Counted from the first letter of the stretch, positions 33,559 to 43,190 are shown. The stretch is DNA of 64,000 nucleotides from JBGPEQ01 sp050180895 (GCA_050180895.1 JBFXDS010000001.1:558001-622000); one strand, 5' to 3'. Notes: generated by a model from the letters alone, not told the origin. Made by a program: numbers and translations.

Positions 33559-34476
33559 TCAGGCCGCGGGCAGCGGCGGTTGAGCCAGTGTCAGCGGCTC
33601 CCGGACGACGAGGGCATCGCAAGCCAGGGAGTCCAGGATCGCTTTCGCCGTGCTGCCGATGACGGCGGTCAGCATCCGCCCGCGGCCGTGCGTGCCGAGG
33701 ATGACGAGATCGACGTCCTTCTCGTGTGCATAGTCCCGCAGAAGGCCGGCGGGCGATCCATACTCGATGAGCACTTGCAGGCGGCGCCTGACCTCCGGGG
33801 ACAGATCGGCGTCACGAAGGAACTTCGCGCATTCCTCGGCGACGACGCGGCGGACCTCCTCTACGCGGTGGTCGTCGTCGGAGACGCCGCCGAAAGGAAT
33901 CTCGAAGGCGTGAAAGATGGTCAGGGCTCGATCCGGGAAATAGCGGACGCCGGCATCGAGTGCGTGCCGGGACGAGGCCGAGAAGTCGGTGGCGATCAGG
34001 ACGTTCCGATAGGAACCGCGGACGCGGTCCTTGACGATGAGGATCGGGACGCGCGAGCGCCGGATCAGCCCATCGACGGTGGTCCCGAGGATCAGCCGGC
34101 CGAACGTCTCGTCGCGGGCGATACCGGTGACGATGAGATCGCAGTGGCGGGCCGTGGCGACGCGCAGGATGAGGTCGGCCGGGTCATCCTCTTCGACGAC
34201 GATGGAGAGCTCGATGTTCGATCCGGTCATGTCGTGCTTCAGCTGGCGCGCGACGATTTGCGCGCGATCCTCCGGCCGGCGCCAGGAGGGAAGCGGCCGT
34301 GCTTCGTCGCCGATGAGAACCTCGGCCTGCTTCAGCGCATGCACGACGACGACGTCCGCCTTCCAGGAGCGCGCAAGCTCGGCGGCCCGGTCGAGCGCCC
34401 GGTCGCAACGGCAGCTCAGGTCGGTGGCCAGCAGGATCTTGCGCGGCGCACCCTTGGTCCATGGCAGCTCGGGCAT
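33559..34476 (-). CDS. Universal stress protein, tandem UspA domains
   Basis: A 305-residue cytoplasmic protein made of two Usp domains. The first starts ILLATDLSCRCDRALDRAAE; the second starts VLIATDFSASSRHALDAG. The second keeps the ATP-binding pattern GTHGRGRMLTAVIGSTA (G-2x-G-9x-G-S), while the first has the weaker GIARDETFGRLILGTT. Such tandem proteins accumulate under energy or oxygen limitation. It lies just downstream of the P-type ATPase gene on the same strand (45-base gap), so they are probably co-transcribed. Confidence 0.9.
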   Translation of the reverse strand: MPELPWTKGAPRKILLATDLSCRCDRALDRAAELARSWKADVVVVHALKQAEVLIGDEARPLPSWRRPEDRAQIVARQLKHDMTGSNIELSIVVEEDDPADLILRVATARHCDLIVTGIARDETFGRLILGTTVDGLIRRSRVPILIVKDRVRGSYRNVLIATDFSASSRHALDAGVRYFPDRALTIFHAFEIPFGGVSDDDHRVEEVRRVVAEECAKFLRDADLSPEVRRRLQVLIEYGSPAGLLRDYAHEKDVDLVILGTHGRGRMLTAVIGSTAKAILDSLACDALVVREPLTLAQPPLPAA

Positions 34477-34521
34477 CGTATGTCTCCCTCGTTGGCAATG
34501 GTCGCCATGCTACGCGCGGCG

Positions 34522-37380
34522 TCAGTCCTCGAGCCGTCGCAGCAGGCCGGTCCGCCGAAACAGCGTTTTCTCCACCTCGAGGACCGCCATCAGGACGATG
34601 CCGATGGAGACGATCACGAAGCCGTCCAGAAGGAGGATCGGCCGGGAGGCGAACAGCTCCTGCATGATCGGCGCGTAGGTGAAGGCCAGCTGCGCCAGAA
34701 CGACGGCGGCGATGGCCGCCAGAACGCTCGGCGTGCCGAGGACGCCCCGCCAGCTGATCGATGTCATGTGCATGTATCGCACGTTGAAGAGATAGAAGAT
34801 CTCCAGCACGACGAGGGTGTTGACGACCATCGTCCGGGCGGTGTCGACGTCGAAGCCCCGGTGCATGGCCCAGGCGTAGATGCCGAACACGCCGGCGACG
34901 AACAGAATCGACACGAAGACCACGCGCCAGACGAGGAAGGGCGTCAGCAGGGCGCTGTTCGGCGAGCGCGGCGACCGCTTCATGACGTTCGGCTCGGCGG
35001 GTTCGAACGCGAGCACGAGCCCGAGCGTTACCGTCAGGATCATGTTGATCCAGAGAATCTGCACCGCCGTCATCGGCATGGTGAAGCCGAGGAGGATGGC
35101 GACGATGATGGCGATGGCCTCACCGCCATTGGTCGGGATGGTCCAGGCGATGACCTTGCGGATGTTGTCGAACACCGTGCGGCCCTCGTGGACCGCGGCG
35201 ACGATGGTCGCGAAGTTGTCGTCGATCAGCACCATCTGGGAGGCCTGCTTGGCCGCCTCCGTGCCCTTGTGCCCCATGGCGATGCCGACGTCGGCCTGCT
35301 TCAGCGAGGGTGCGTCGTTGACGCCGTCCCCGGTCATGGCGACGACGGCCCCGCCGGACTGCAGCGCGCGCACGATCCGCAGCTTGTGCTCGGGATTGGT
35401 GCGGGCAAACACGCTGGTGCGACGGGCGAGGTCGGGGAGCGCAGCGTCGGAGACGGCATCGAGCTGCGCGCCGGTCACCACCTGCGGGTCGTCGGCGAGT
35501 CCGAGCTGGCGGGCGATCGCGGCGGCCGTCGCGGCATGGTCGCCCGTGATCATCTTCACGTCGATCCCGGCCGACCGGCATTCGGCAACTGCAGCGACCG
35601 CCTCCTCGCGCGGCGGATCGATGAATCCGATGAGGCCCAGAAAGACGAGGTCTCCCTTGACATCCGCGAAGGAGAGGCGGGCGTGCGCTTTCGCCATCGT
35701 CCGGTAGGCGAAGCCGAGAACTCGCTCCCCGTCGGAGGCCGCGGCCGCCACCTGCGCCATCCACGCCTCGGTGTCGAGCGCCGCCTCGCCGTCCTCCGCG
35801 GCTTGGCGGGTGCACATGGACAGGAGCCGCTCCGGCGCCCCCTTGACGAACATCACGGCGTCGCCGGACGGAGTCCGGTGCAGGGAGGCCATGAAGCGGT
35901 GCTGCGCATCGAAGGGGATTTCGTCAATCCGCATCCATTCGCTGCGGTCCGCCGCGGCGTCGTACCCCGCCTTCATGGCGAGCGCGACGAGCGCGCCTTC
36001 CATCGGGTCGCCCTCGACGCGCCAGCGGCCGTCCCGGCGGACCAGATGCGCGTCGTTGCAGAGCAGCGCGCAGCGGATCAGCCGCTCGGCCGCCGGCGGC
36101 AGCGAGTCGCCGGCCGTCCATCGGCCGCCGTTCCGGTCGGCGAACGATCCGACGGGCTCATAGCCGACGCCGTCGATCAGGATTTCCGGCGCCGCCGTGA
36201 CGATGCGGCGCGCCGTCATCTCGTTGCGGGTGAGCGTTCCCGTCTTGTCGGAGCAGATGATGGAGGTGGCGCCCAGCGTCTCCACCGCCGGCAGCCGCCG
36301 GATGATGGCGTTGCGCGCCGCCATCCGCTGCACGCCGATGGCGAGGGTGATGGTGATGACCGCCGGCAGCCCCTCCGGGACGACGCCGACGGCGAGCGCG
36401 ACGACGACGATCAGGGCCTCGTCCCAGGCATAGGCGCGCACCAGCGTGGCGAACGCGAACAGCAGGACGGCGCCGCTGATGGCGACCCAGGTGAAGCGCT
36501 GGCCGAAGCGGTTGATCTGCCGCAGTAGGGGCGTGGTCAGCGTCTGGACTTCGCCGATCAGCGTGCTGATGCGGCCGATCTCTGTCGCGGTGCCGGTGCC
36601 GACGACGACGCCGGTGCCCCGGCCGGCCGCCACGAGCGTTCCCGAATAGGCCATGCAGGCGCGGTCTCCCAGCGCCGCGTCCGCGGCGACGGGCTCCTCC
36701 CGCTTCTCCGCCGCGACCGACTCGCCGGTCAGGATCGCCTCGTCGATCAGCAACCCGCGGGTGAGAATCAGCCGCAGATCCGCCGGCACGCGGTCGCCGG
36801 CCTCGATCAGCACGATATCGCCCGGCACGAGATTCTCGACCGGCAGCGACATGCGATGGCCGGCCCGCCGCACGGACGCCTTCGGCGAGATCATGTCGCG
36901 GATGGCATCGAGGGCGCGCTCGGCCTTGCCCTCCTGAATGAAGCCGACGATGGCGTTGATCGTCACTACCGCGACGATGACGGCGGCGTCGACGATGTGG
37001 CCGAGCACCCACGCCGCGACCGAGGCGGAGAGCAGGAAATAGATCAGCGTATTGTGGAACTGGCGGAGGAATCGGAGGACGGGATGCGGGCGGGGCGCCG
37101 CGGGAAGCCGGTTCGAGCCGTGTTCGGAGAGGCGCTGTGCCGCCTCGTCGGCCGTCAGGCCCTCCGGCTTGCTGCGAAGCGCAACCAGGACCGAATCGAT
37201 GCTTCGGCTGTGCCAGCCCCGGAAATGCTCGGCCGGAAGCTGCCCGGAAGGTGCTCGTTCGGACGTATCGAGTTGGCCTTCCATCCATTCGCTTCCCGGT
37301 CTCGCGCGCACGCGTGCCTCGATCGACCTCCTTCCGGGGCCGATGCCCGAAGGGGCTGGATCGCGCATTGCGGCGGCCAT
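34522..37380 (-). CDS. Cation-transporting P-type ATPase (P2-like)
   Basis: A protein of about 952 residues in the inner membrane. The actuator motif is LTGESVAAEK, the membrane ion-site motif is VGVVPEGLPAVITITLA, the phosphorylation site is SDKTGTLTRNEMTARR, the hinge is MTGDGVNDAPSLKQADVGIA, and the last third carries the C-terminal membrane segments. The order and length fit calcium/manganese- or sodium-type P2 ATPases; the ion is not certain. The start is ambiguous: ATGs at 37380, 37368 and 37284 are in frame, and the last, after GGGAAG, would give the most usual N-terminus. It is divergent from phaC with an FNR-like box between them. Confidence 0.88.
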   Translation of the reverse strand: MAAAMRDPAPSGIGPGRRSIEARVRARPGSEWMEGQLDTSERAPSGQLPAEHFRGWHSRSIDSVLVALRSKPEGLTADEAAQRLSEHGSNRLPAAPRPHPVLRFLRQFHNTLIYFLLSASVAAWVLGHIVDAAVIVAVVTINAIVGFIQEGKAERALDAIRDMISPKASVRRAGHRMSLPVENLVPGDIVLIEAGDRVPADLRLILTRGLLIDEAILTGESVAAEKREEPVAADAALGDRACMAYSGTLVAAGRGTGVVVGTGTATEIGRISTLIGEVQTLTTPLLRQINRFGQRFTWVAISGAVLLFAFATLVRAYAWDEALIVVVALAVGVVPEGLPAVITITLAIGVQRMAARNAIIRRLPAVETLGATSIICSDKTGTLTRNEMTARRIVTAAPEILIDGVGYEPVGSFADRNGGRWTAGDSLPPAAERLIRCALLCNDAHLVRRDGRWRVEGDPMEGALVALAMKAGYDAAADRSEWMRIDEIPFDAQHRFMASLHRTPSGDAVMFVKGAPERLLSMCTRQAAEDGEAALDTEAWMAQVAAAASDGERVLGFAYRTMAKAHARLSFADVKGDLVFLGLIGFIDPPREEAVAAVAECRSAGIDVKMITGDHAATAAAIARQLGLADDPQVVTGAQLDAVSDAALPDLARRTSVFARTNPEHKLRIVRALQSGGAVVAMTGDGVNDAPSLKQADVGIAMGHKGTEAAKQASQMVLIDDNFATIVAAVHEGRTVFDNIRKVIAWTIPTNGGEAIAIIVAILLGFTMPMTAVQILWINMILTVTLGLVLAFEPAEPNVMKRSPRSPNSALLTPFLVWRVVFVSILFVAGVFGIYAWAMHRGFDVDTARTMVVNTLVVLEIFYLFNVRYMHMTSISWRGVLGTPSVLAAIAAVVLAQLAFTYAPIMQELFASRPILLLDGFVIVSIGIVLMAVLEVEKTLFRRTGLLRRLED

Positions 37381-37448
37381 GTCCAGAGCTATGATCTCAC
37401 CCTCCGACGGAACGCCTGGGCACCATAACGGCAAAGCCGGGCAGGAGC

Positions 37449-37462
37449 TTGACCTGCGTCAA
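37449..37462. promoter_or_regulatory. FNR/FixK-like palindrome between the P-type ATPase and phaC
   Basis: TTGACCTGCGTCAA fits TTGA-N6-TCAA, the core recognised by FNR/FixK/Dnr regulators, and is a perfect outer palindrome. It lies 56 bases before the phaC start and about 70 bases before the first ATPase ATG, so one dimer could serve both directions. Confidence 0.6.
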
Positions 37463-37517
37463 TGCGGCTTCGTTGGATTAATCGCTATCTCGATCGCGTG
37501 AATTGCAGGTCTGCCGG

Positions 37518-39365
37518 ATGAAGCGCGCGAAGTCGGGAACGGCGCAGAGGAAAATCGATCGCCCTCCCTCCACGGGCGGGTCGTCGGCGTCGGCCGCGCT
37601 TCCGCGGCCTGTCGAGTTCCCGTCCGCGGATGAGACGCTGGGCTTCGAGGGCTTTCGTGCCTTCGATCGCGGCGTCAATGCCATGGCCGCGCACGCGACC
37701 GCCGGCCTGTCTCCGGCAGCGCTGTCGCTTGCCTATGCGGACTGGGCGATGCATCTCGCGGCGGCGCCGGGAAAACGGGCGGAGCTCGTCCTCAAGGCGG
37801 TGCGGAAGGCGGGTCGTTTGCTGGCCCACGCCGCCCATTGCGCGCTCGCCGCGGACGCCCAGGCCTGTATCGCGCCGCTGCCGGGTGACCGCCGGTTTCT
37901 CGCCGAGGATTGGCAACGGATGCCGTATCGCCTGTGGTATCAGGCGTTCCTGCTGGCGCAGCAATGGTGGCACAATGCCACCCGCGAAGTTCCCGGCGTC
38001 TCGCCCCACCACCAGGACGTGGTCTCGTTCGCGGCGCGGCAGATCCTCGATATCGTCTCGCCTTCGAATTCCGCGTTCACGAATCCGGAAGTCATCCGGC
38101 GTGCCGCCGAGACCGGCGGACGCAACTTCGTCGAGGGAGCCCGCAACTTCCTCGAGGATCTCGGCAGGCCGTTCACGGGCCAGCCGCCGGCGGGCACCCC
38201 GGATTTCCAGGTCGGACGGGACGTGGCGGTGACGCCGGGCAAGGTGGTCTACCGTAATCACCTGATCGAGCTCATCCAGTATGCGCCATCGACGGACCGC
38301 GTGCATGCGGAGCCGATCCTGATCGTTCCCGCCTGGATCATGAAGTACTACATCCTCGACCTCTCACCCGAGAACTCGCTGGTCCGCTATCTCGTCGGGC
38401 GGGGCTATACGGTCTTCTGCATGTCATGGCGCAACGTGACCGCAGCCGACCGCGAGCTCGGCTTCGACGACTATCGGCGGCTCGGCCTGATGGCCGCGCT
38501 GGACGCGGTCGGCGCGATCGTGCCGGGGCAGGGGGTCCATGCCGTCGGATACTGCCTCGGCGGCACGTTGCTCGCGATCGCCGCGGCGGCGATGGCCCAT
38601 GCCCGCGACCGTCGGCTCGCCTCGATGACGCTGCTCGCCGCCCAGACCGATTTCAGCGAGCCCGGCGAGCTCGAGCTCTTCATCGATCACAGCCAGGTCG
38701 AGTTCCTCGAGAGCATGATGTGGAACCGCGGCTATCTCGATACCTATCAGATGTCCGGTGCGTTCCAGCTTCTGCGGTCCAACGACCTGATCTGGTCGCG
38801 CATGCTGCGCGACTACCTGATGGGCGAACGGTCGCCGATGATCGACCTCATGGCCTGGAACGCCGACGCCACCCGTCTACCCTATCGCATGCATACGGAG
38901 TATCTGAGGAAGCTCTTCCTCGACAACGATCTCGCCGCCGGGCGCTATATCGTCGACGACCATCCCGTCGCGATCCAGAACATCCGCGCCCCGATCTTCG
39001 CCGTCGGCACGGAGTGGGACCATGTGGCACCCTGGCGCTCGGTCTACAAGATTCACTATCTGAGCGATACAGACGTGACGTTCGCCGTCACCAGCGGCGG
39101 CCACAACGCGGGCATCGTCAGCGAGCCGGGCCATCCCGGGCGCCGCTATCGCTTCATGCACAAGGCGGCGATGGACCCCTGCCTCGATCCCGACAGGTGG
39201 TTCGAGGCGGCCGATCTGCGCGACGGATCCTGGTGGCCGGCCTGGGTCGAATGGCTCGACGGTCATTCCACGCGGGATCCCGTGCGGCCGCCGACCATGG
39301 CGGCGCCGAAGAAGGGCCTCGCCGCGCTCGCGGACGCACCGGGGACGTACGTCCACCAGCGCTGA
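37518..39365 (+). CDS. phaC: Poly(3-hydroxyalkanoate) synthase
   Basis: A 615-residue granule-associated polymerase that joins hydroxyacyl-CoA units into PHA. The lipase-like box GYCLGG holds the catalytic Cys346; the upstream ILIVPAWIMKYYILDLSPEN and the later GTEWDHVAPW (Asp) and TSGGHNAGIV (His) complete the triad. The first 35 residues are basic and low-complexity. The ATG at 37518 is preferred to a TTG five codons earlier. Its place beside Usp and P-type ATPase genes matches the low-oxygen clusters of rhizobia and relatives, where PHA acts as a reductant sink. Confidence 0.93.
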   Translation: MKRAKSGTAQRKIDRPPSTGGSSASAALPRPVEFPSADETLGFEGFRAFDRGVNAMAAHATAGLSPAALSLAYADWAMHLAAAPGKRAELVLKAVRKAGRLLAHAAHCALAADAQACIAPLPGDRRFLAEDWQRMPYRLWYQAFLLAQQWWHNATREVPGVSPHHQDVVSFAARQILDIVSPSNSAFTNPEVIRRAAETGGRNFVEGARNFLEDLGRPFTGQPPAGTPDFQVGRDVAVTPGKVVYRNHLIELIQYAPSTDRVHAEPILIVPAWIMKYYILDLSPENSLVRYLVGRGYTVFCMSWRNVTAADRELGFDDYRRLGLMAALDAVGAIVPGQGVHAVGYCLGGTLLAIAAAAMAHARDRRLASMTLLAAQTDFSEPGELELFIDHSQVEFLESMMWNRGYLDTYQMSGAFQLLRSNDLIWSRMLRDYLMGERSPMIDLMAWNADATRLPYRMHTEYLRKLFLDNDLAAGRYIVDDHPVAIQNIRAPIFAVGTEWDHVAPWRSVYKIHYLSDTDVTFAVTSGGHNAGIVSEPGHPGRRYRFMHKAAMDPCLDPDRWFEAADLRDGSWWPAWVEWLDGHSTRDPVRPPTMAAPKKGLAALADAPGTYVHQR

Positions 39366-39478
39366 CAGCATCGGACGCGTCGGCTCGCTCCGCCTGTGAT
39401 TTTCCGAGCCCGCCGTGGCATTGCGGCATATCCCCGTCGGCATACTGAGGCAGGAGCCACGTAAAAGGGAGCCCCTCC

Positions 39479-41212
39479 ATGCCTCGCAAAGCATTGATGG
39501 CCGCCGCGGCGGTTGTCGTCGTCGGCGGCTTGGCCGTCATTGCCGGCCGCGACTATCCGCATGTCCTACGCGCCGCGCCGGGCACGCCGCCAGCTCTGGT
39601 CCTGCCCCCGGCCACGAACCAGCCCGCGCCATCCGAGGGCCGGCCCACGGATGAGGTCCGGTTCGACCGGCTGGCCAAGGTCGAATCGCCGGAGGCCCGC
39701 CGCAGCGTCGGCGAATATCAATACGCCTCGGCCGCCACGCCCGAACAGGAATCCGGCTGGCCGTATTGGCAGCCGACGGGCACGGCCGACGAGCGCTACG
39801 GCGATGTCGCCGCCAATCCGGTGAAGCTGGTCGCTGAGCAGCCCGTGTCCACCTTCTCGGTCGACGTCGACACGGCCGCCTATGCCAACGTCCGCCGCTT
39901 CCTCACCGATGGCGTGCTGCCGCCGGTGGATGCCGTGCGCACCGAGGAGCTGATCAATTACTTCTCCTATGACTATCCGCTGCCGGAGAGCTCCGAGGCG
40001 CCGTTCCGCGCCGATGTCGCGCTGTTCGATTCGCCCTGGGACGAAGGCAGCCGGATCATCCGCATCGGGCTCCAGGGCTACGACATCCCAGCTGCCGTGC
40101 GGCCGCCCGCCAACCTGGTCTTCCTGGTGGATACCTCGGGCTCCATGGACAGTCCCGACAAGCTGCCGCTGCTCAAACAGTCGCTGCGCCTGCTGACCGA
40201 GCAGATGCGGCCGGAGGACAGCGTCGCCATCGTCGCCTATGCCGGCGACGCCGGCGTCGTCCTCGAGTCGACCAAGGGATCGGAGCGGCTGAAGATCCGC
40301 GCTGCCATCGACGCCTTCGCGGCCGGCGGCAGCACCGCCGGTGCCGAGGGCATCCGCCAGGCCTACGCGCTCGCCGAAGCGGCGTTCCGCAAGGAGGCGG
40401 TCAACCGCGTCATCCTCGCCACTGACGGCGACTTCAACGTCGGCATCACCGATCCCGGGCAGCTCGAGGACTTCGTCGCCCGCAAGCGCGAGTCCGGCGT
40501 CTATCTCTCGATCCTCGGCTTCGGCACCGGCAACCTCAACGACCTGCTGATGCAGAAGCTGGCCCAGGCCGGCAACGGCAACGCCGCCTACATCGACAGC
40601 CTGATGGAGGCGCGCAAGGTGCTGGTCGAGGAGATGGGATCGACCGTCTTCACCATCGCCGACGACGTGAAGATTCAGATCGAGTTCAATCCGGCGGAGG
40701 TCGCCGAGTACCGGCTCATCGGCTACGAGACGCGCCTGCTCGCGCGCGAGGACTTCAACAACGACAAGGTCGATGCCGGCGATGTCGGCAGCGGCCATTC
40801 GGTCACTGCGCTCTACGAGATCACGCCGCCGGACAGCGCCTCGCGGCTGGTCGACGATCTGCGCTATGGCGGCTCGGTCCGGCCGGCCGCCGCGGCGGAT
40901 GGCGAACTCGCCTATCTCCGCATCCGCTATAAGCTCCCCGGCGCTGATGAAAGTCGCCTTATCGAGCAGCCGGTCCTGGCGAGCGCGCGCACGAGCTTCG
41001 AGGCCGCGCCCGTCGATGCCCGCTTCGCCACGGCCGTCGCCGCCTTCGGCCAGCTCTTGCGCAACGATCCGCATGTCGGCCGCCTGGCCTTCGCCGACAT
41101 CCATCGCATCGGCCGGGCCGCGCGCGGCGCCGACGAGTTCGGCTACCGCAGCGAGTTCCTGCGGCTGGTGCAGGCCGCCGGCAGTGCCGCGGCCCTGGAG
41201 ACGCTGAACTGA
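39479..41212 (+). CDS. vWA-domain protein, YfbK family
   Basis: A 577-residue protein with an N-terminal hydrophobic segment (residues 5-22) that would anchor or export it. A vWA_N-type region (PVSTFSVDVDTAAYANVRRF, then ELINYFSYDYP) precedes the vWA domain, whose MIDAS motif is VFLVDTSGSMDS (DxSxS), with ILATDGDFNVGI as the later metal loop. The C-terminal part (ALYEITP, then LRIRYKLP) matches the DUF3520 extension of YfbK. It probably binds protein partners in a metal-dependent way in the periplasm. The ATG at 39479 follows GGGAG. A sigma-like gene and a membrane protein gene follow on the same strand. Confidence 0.85.
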   Translation: MPRKALMAAAAVVVVGGLAVIAGRDYPHVLRAAPGTPPALVLPPATNQPAPSEGRPTDEVRFDRLAKVESPEARRSVGEYQYASAATPEQESGWPYWQPTGTADERYGDVAANPVKLVAEQPVSTFSVDVDTAAYANVRRFLTDGVLPPVDAVRTEELINYFSYDYPLPESSEAPFRADVALFDSPWDEGSRIIRIGLQGYDIPAAVRPPANLVFLVDTSGSMDSPDKLPLLKQSLRLLTEQMRPEDSVAIVAYAGDAGVVLESTKGSERLKIRAAIDAFAAGGSTAGAEGIRQAYALAEAAFRKEAVNRVILATDGDFNVGITDPGQLEDFVARKRESGVYLSILGFGTGNLNDLLMQKLAQAGNGNAAYIDSLMEARKVLVEEMGSTVFTIADDVKIQIEFNPAEVAEYRLIGYETRLLAREDFNNDKVDAGDVGSGHSVTALYEITPPDSASRLVDDLRYGGSVRPAAAADGELAYLRIRYKLPGADESRLIEQPVLASARTSFEAAPVDARFATAVAAFGQLLRNDPHVGRLAFADIHRIGRAARGADEFGYRSEFLRLVQAAGSAAALETLN

Positions 41213-41241
41213 CGCCTAATCCTCATTTCCGCACCCTGAAA

Positions 41242-41447
41242 GACATTCCCCCTCCCCTTGTGGGAGGGGGTCGGAGGAGGGGTCGGCGCGCGGCCGCGCG
41301 CCAAGCAACCGGCAGCGACACCAAGCCTTGGTTGACTGGCCGATCCTGCGATAGTCTCGCATCCAGCGGTTGCGAAGACTTATGCGCGCCTGCCGGCGCG
41401 AGACCCCGCCCCCCGGCCCCCGACTACAAGGGGCGGGGGAATGTGTC
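41242..41447. repeat. Long imperfect inverted repeat after the vWA gene (family D)
   Basis: The left part (from GACATTCCCCCTCCCCTTGT, 41242 on) and the right part (ending ACAAGGGGCGGGGGAATGTGTC at 41447) are imperfect reverse complements over about 45 bases, including the runs GGAGGGGTC and GACCCCGCC. About 100 bases lie between. This explains most of the 293-base gap before the sigma-like gene. It resembles families A-C in style but has different arms. Confidence 0.7.
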
Positions 41448-41505
41448 TTATGGTGCCTCTGCGGGCGGCGACCCCGACGGCCGACTCCGCTATGATGCCG
41501 AGTCG

Positions 41506-42087
41506 ATGACACCGCCGACGATCGACTGGCAGGCGCAGGACTGGGAGGATCTGGTGCCGCGGCTGCTGCTGCTGGCAGTCTCGCGGCTGCGACGCATGAC
41601 CTGGCGCGGCGATCGCCGGGGTCCGCCGCCCGGCGCCAGCGAGGCCGAGGATTTCGTCAACGACGCGGTCTCGAAAACCATCGCCGGCGTGCGCATATGG
41701 AATCCGGAGGCCTGCACGCTGTTCCAGCATCTCGCCGGGGTGATCGTCAGCGATATCTCGCACGCCGCGGCATCGGTCGAGAACCGCTCCACGGTCCGGC
41801 CCGCGATGCAGGCGGAGGCGGGCGCCGATCTCGTCGCCGACATCGGCGACGACGCGCCCGACCAGGAAGCGGTGGCGGTGTGGCGTTCGGAGCAGCGCCG
41901 GCTGCTGCTGCATCTCGACGGCGTCGACCCGGGCTTGCGCGACATGGCCGAACTTATGCTGACCCAAGATATGCAGGAGACCGCCGATCTCAGCCGCGCC
42001 CTCGGCATCGCCCCGGCCGAAGTCGCCAACCGGCGCAAGCGCCTGAAGCGCGCCCTGCGCAGCTACCTCACGGAGTTCGCGTCGTGA
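41506..42087 (+). CDS. Sigma-70-like (ECF-type) RNA polymerase sigma factor
   Basis: A 193-residue cytoplasmic protein. Residues about 12-90 resemble sigma region 2 (LVPRLLLLAVSRLRRMTWRG, then EAEDFVNDAVSKTIAGVR and LFQHLAGVIVSDISH). The C-terminal part (MAELMLTQDMQETADLSRAL, then GIAPAEVANRRKRLKRALR) is a helix-turn-helix like region 4. The pattern matches ECF-like factors rather than a housekeeping sigma. The ATG at 41506 starts the conserved part. Its stop overlaps the next gene's GTG start (GTGA), typical of a sigma factor with its controlling membrane protein. Confidence 0.7.
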   Translation: MTPPTIDWQAQDWEDLVPRLLLLAVSRLRRMTWRGDRRGPPPGASEAEDFVNDAVSKTIAGVRIWNPEACTLFQHLAGVIVSDISHAAASVENRSTVRPAMQAEAGADLVADIGDDAPDQEAVAVWRSEQRRLLLHLDGVDPGLRDMAELMLTQDMQETADLSRALGIAPAEVANRRKRLKRALRSYLTEFAS

Positions 42088-43190
42088 GCGCGGCCCGCCA
42101 AGCGGCCGACGCTCCGGCTCGGCGCCTGCTGGCCGCGCTGGTCGATGAATCGTCGCTGGAGCGTGAACCGATCGAGGATGTTCGCGCCGACCTCACCGCC
42201 CTCGGCATCGATCCCCGGCGCGCGGTCGCGCTGAGCCGGCGCCTCGCCGCGAAGGCGGACGCTCCGGCGGGCCGGCTGCTGCACCGCATCGCCGAAGCGG
42301 AAGCCGGCGATGACGAACTGCGGCGGCTGGAGGAAGTGGACATTGCCGACATCCGCCGCCGTTTGCCGGCCGGCACCGCGGCGTCTGCCGTCGCCGAGGC
42401 TCAGCGCGCCGCCGGCCGCGGCTCGAACCTGGTCGGCCTGCGCCGCCGCCGGTCCCGCCGCCTGCTCTATGGCGTGGGCGGCGTTGCCGCCGCCTTGGCC
42501 GCCTCGCTGGTGCTCTATGTCGGCCTGTCCACCCCTTTACTCCAGTTCGCGCCCGGACGACAGGCGGCGGAGATGCCACTCGCCACTCCGTCGGACGAAG
42601 CGGCCGGGAATGTTGCGCGATACCGCGCGGAGTCCGAACCATCGGCCGCCGAACGCTTGCCGGCACCCGAGCCGACCGTGGCCGAATCGGAAGCTGCGCC
42701 GGGCGACCGGCAGGACGCGCCGCCATCGGTCGGGTCCGCCGACCGGCTGCAGGCGCTCAACCAGCCTGCGGCGTCCGGCATGCAATCCGCGGGTGCCGCG
42801 CCGAAGCAGGGGGCGGAGGCATCGAAGTCGATGGCCCTGCGCGACGAGGCGATCTCCGCGGCGGAGCTGGAACGGCTGGCCGTCGAGCAGCGGATTACGG
42901 CCCTGCTGGTGGTGGTGCCGGACCTCGTACCCGAAGAAGTGACGCAGCGAGCCTATCCGGCCGGCCACCTGCCGGACCGGCTGGAGGAGGCGCGTCGGGC
43001 CGCTCCGGGTCAGCCGATCGCCGCGCTGGTGACGCTCCGGGAGGCGGATCGCAGCTATGACGCCGCCATCCTCGCGCCCCCCATGCCGGGCGAACAGCGC
43101 CTCCCTGAGCAGGACGCGCAGCCGGCGGCGCCGTCCCCGCCCGTCCCAGGCGACCGGCTCTATCGGATCATCCGGCTACCCGACCGCTGA
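42084..43190 (+). CDS. Single-TM protein, possible anti-sigma-like partner
   Basis: A 368-residue protein with no recognised family. A basic-acidic cytosolic N-terminus of about 125 residues, helical in character, ends in RRRRSRRLLYG. One membrane segment follows (about 128-150), then a proline/alanine-rich periplasmic stretch and a C-terminal domain of about 90 residues (ITALLVVVPDLVPEEV, LPDRLEEARRAAPGQPIAAL). The GTG at 42084 overlaps the sigma-like gene stop. The topology fits an anti-sigma factor, but no ZAS metal motif is visible. The function is therefore an inference from position. Confidence 0.55.
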   Translation: MSAARQAADAPARRLLAALVDESSLEREPIEDVRADLTALGIDPRRAVALSRRLAAKADAPAGRLLHRIAEAEAGDDELRRLEEVDIADIRRRLPAGTAASAVAEAQRAAGRGSNLVGLRRRRSRRLLYGVGGVAAALAASLVLYVGLSTPLLQFAPGRQAAEMPLATPSDEAAGNVARYRAESEPSAAERLPAPEPTVAESEAAPGDRQDAPPSVGSADRLQALNQPAASGMQSAGAAPKQGAEASKSMALRDEAISAAELERLAVEQRITALLVVVPDLVPEEVTQRAYPAGHLPDRLEEARRAAPGQPIAALVTLREADRSYDAAILAPPMPGEQRLPEQDAQPAAPSPPVPGDRLYRIIRLPDR

